Assembly (NCBI GenBank): GCA_029204225.1
Contig: CM055100.1
Location: 50,267,083-50,331,082, forward strand
Length of the DNA: 64,000 nt
Direction: 5' to 3'
Origin: Diphasiastrum complanatum
Lineage: Eukaryota; Streptophyta; Lycopodiopsida; Lycopodiales; Lycopodiaceae
Positions 62,277 through 64,000 of this stretch are shown piece by piece. The notes beneath the pieces are model-generated. The model was not told the DNA's origin, ran no database searches, and worked only from the letters and a program-made list of their open reading frames with translations. The number at the start of each line of letters is the position of its first letter. Position 1 is the stretch's first letter. The translations under genes and the position numbers were made by a program.

Positions 62277-62715
62277 TGTTGGAATTCGATGCTCAACCTC
62301 AAATCCACTTGTTAATTAGCATCCTGAAAACTTTACAAAACCAAGAAAAACAGAAGGCTCAAATTTTTTCTTAGCAAGAAAATTTCGACCCTGGATCGGG
62401 TCGGGTCGATTCAAAATTTTTCTGAACCTTCACTAAATTATCCGAGCGCCTTCGAACATGTTCGGTTCGGATCAGGTTTAATTTTTCTGACCCCGGGAAA
62501 TTTGACCCACAACATATTTTTCGAACCAGTACATATTTTTCGATCCTTTGTATAAAACGAACCTATTTAATTTTTGAACACTGTTGAACCAATGACTTCG
62601 CGTTGGAAGTCCACCTACATTGTATAGTCTAAGGCAGTTGTAATAATTGCAGAAAATATCAGTTGTAGATATTTTTATGAATTCAACTAAATGAAATCCA
62701 TTGAACAACTTTACT
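62277..62715 (+). mobile_element. Copia 3' LTR
   Basis: It begins TGTTGGAATTCGATG immediately after the polypurine run. It holds repeated TTCGAACC/GGTTCGGATC/GGGTCGGGTC motifs around 62385-62545 and a TATA-like GTATAAAACGAAC near 62550. The right end is uncertain (about 62715). Confidence 0.65.
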
Positions 62716-63559
62716 AGGGAATTACTCCATAATTGGTATTATGCAATTTCCCTCAGATGGTATGCTACGATATCCTCATGCCATTGTTTCATGTGAGCCT
62801 TAAGGGGCATGATTTATCTTTATTAATAATCTTAATTTTGAATTATATGTCTTTATATTAGCAGTCTTAGCAATTTGATGGTTATTGGAAAATTTCACCA
62901 CTAACATTTATGGATGCACTTTGACATCAAGGATTTATAAACTACTTGTATCACCCTTTGGTTCTAGTCCTGTCTGAACGATTCGACAACACATGTATCA
63001 TGTTTAATAAATCATTGATAACAAAATTTTAATTTTTTTTTATCATGAAATGTAATTCTTTTGAAAAACAAGGTGATTTTTGAGTTTAAGACAAGCTTTG
63101 TCTCAAAGTGAAAGAATAATTTGAATGTCAAAAAATGATAAAAAGAAAAATGACTTCAATTCATAAAAATTTAAGATGATAGTTCACGCGAGTCCAATCT
63201 AAAGTGATTGAAGAAAATAGTTATGTGCTCTAACTCATCACATTGTGAGACATCATTAGATTAAGGCACATGATCATGATAGAATAACTACTTTGTGACA
63301 AAGCAAATAAGGAATACTAGGACTGAGCAGCTCGGATACAAAAAACGATCATGCTTGATCAAGATTTGGACTCGACTCGTAGCAATAGGAGTAGTTTATA
63401 GGTTTTGAAGCATCGAGTGGCCCAAGGTTTGGGTTGGGCTTGGGCCTGGAAAAAGTGTAAAATTCTTCCCAAAAAGGGCCACAAGAAGGGCTTTGCTTCT
63501 CTCCAATTTAATTCCAAGGGAAAACCCTTTTTTTTTCCCGCCATAGGTTTTTCGTAAAA
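62716..63559. other. Unassigned intergenic sequence
   Basis: AT-rich, with no gene or transposon domain recognised. Confidence 0.4.
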
Positions 63560-64000
63560 GCTTGCAATATCAGAAAAAGGAGGAAACGAGAAGAAGAAGA
63601 AGAAGAAGAAGAGAGAGAGAGCGAGAGAGAGATGGCTTTGCCCTAGCTCATTGCGATTGCAAGCGGTTGACAGGGGCGTTGGCTCTTTCAAGACAAGACG
63701 GAAGAGCTGAGATCTGCATTTTTTCTATCATTTTTAACCTATTATTGTGTGCTGCTTAACTCTTCATGTCTGTCTTTTCGTGTGGCTCGAATTCGACGAT
63801 GATCCCAACCTTTTTATGATGCAACAACCGAAAGGTGGCTCATAAACTTCAAACTACTATTTACTTGCCTTATTACGCGTTTGCTTTGAATTTTTTCTGT
63901 TTTTCTTTCTTTTACAGAATGCAAAGCAGACTTTGGTATATTCTCAGCATACAACAGAAGCCATGCTGTAATTTTTTAATCCTATTTCTTCAATATCTTT
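63560..64000 (+). promoter_or_regulatory. Possible 5' UTR and first splice sites of a downstream gene
   Basis: An (AAG)n(GA)n tract at 63595-63630 resembles the GA-rich leader of CUL4. The ATG that follows (63632) stops after four codons. A pyrimidine-rich TTTCTTTTACAG near 63907-63918 could be an acceptor, followed by an ATG at 63919. The window ends before any domain can be recognised. Confidence 0.28.

Overview
The window is nuclear DNA from a flowering plant. The evidence is one complete, many-intron CULLIN4 gene with GT/AG junctions, the 3' end of a second plant gene, and abundant but decayed Copia, Gypsy and LINE sequence. Very long TE-filled introns, few young elements and extremely long (TC)n/(GA)n tracts would fit an early-diverging angiosperm (an Amborella-like genome is one guess). 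The species cannot be fixed from this sequence.

Layout. 774-10031 (+) holds the last two recognisable exons of a phosphohexomutase (phosphoglucosamine/phosphomannomutase-type, DRT101-like) gene. They are separated by a 9,066-bp intron with an antisense Copia relic, a solo-LTR-like insertion, a LINE, a foldback element with an 11-bp target duplication and an antisense U6 snRNA pseudogene. 10032-17500 is intergenic, with foldbacks, tandem duplications and microsatellites. 17500-23560 carries two degenerate minus-strand copies of an unusual reverse-transcriptase element, resembling Penelope-like or other non-LTR, non-Copia/Gypsy RTs. A third partial copy lies at 59955-61330 (+). 23776-32908 is nested LTR-retrotransposon debris: a Copia 3' LTR plus RNase H, a Copia whose gag is inverted relative to pol, a Gypsy gag-protease-RT fragment, and an LTR with primer-binding site. 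33050-35480 is unassigned, with a tandem duplication.

36420-56468 (+) is CUL4. I could place 17 coding exons; their lengths sum to 2,454 nt, i.e. 817 residues plus stop, with every phase consistent. Introns 1, 6 and 7 (3.0, 2.5 and 9.2 kb) contain retroelement relics. Downstream are microsatellites, a Copia gag start, the third RT-element copy, a Copia 3' end with LTR, and at about 63560 a possible promoter/5' UTR of another gene.

Both genes are housekeeping: a sugar-phosphate mutase-type protein and the scaffold of CRL4 ubiquitin ligases. They are on the same strand but show no functional link. Most remaining sequence is dead transposon. The most unusual content is the three-copy RT family and its uncharacterised N-terminal region.
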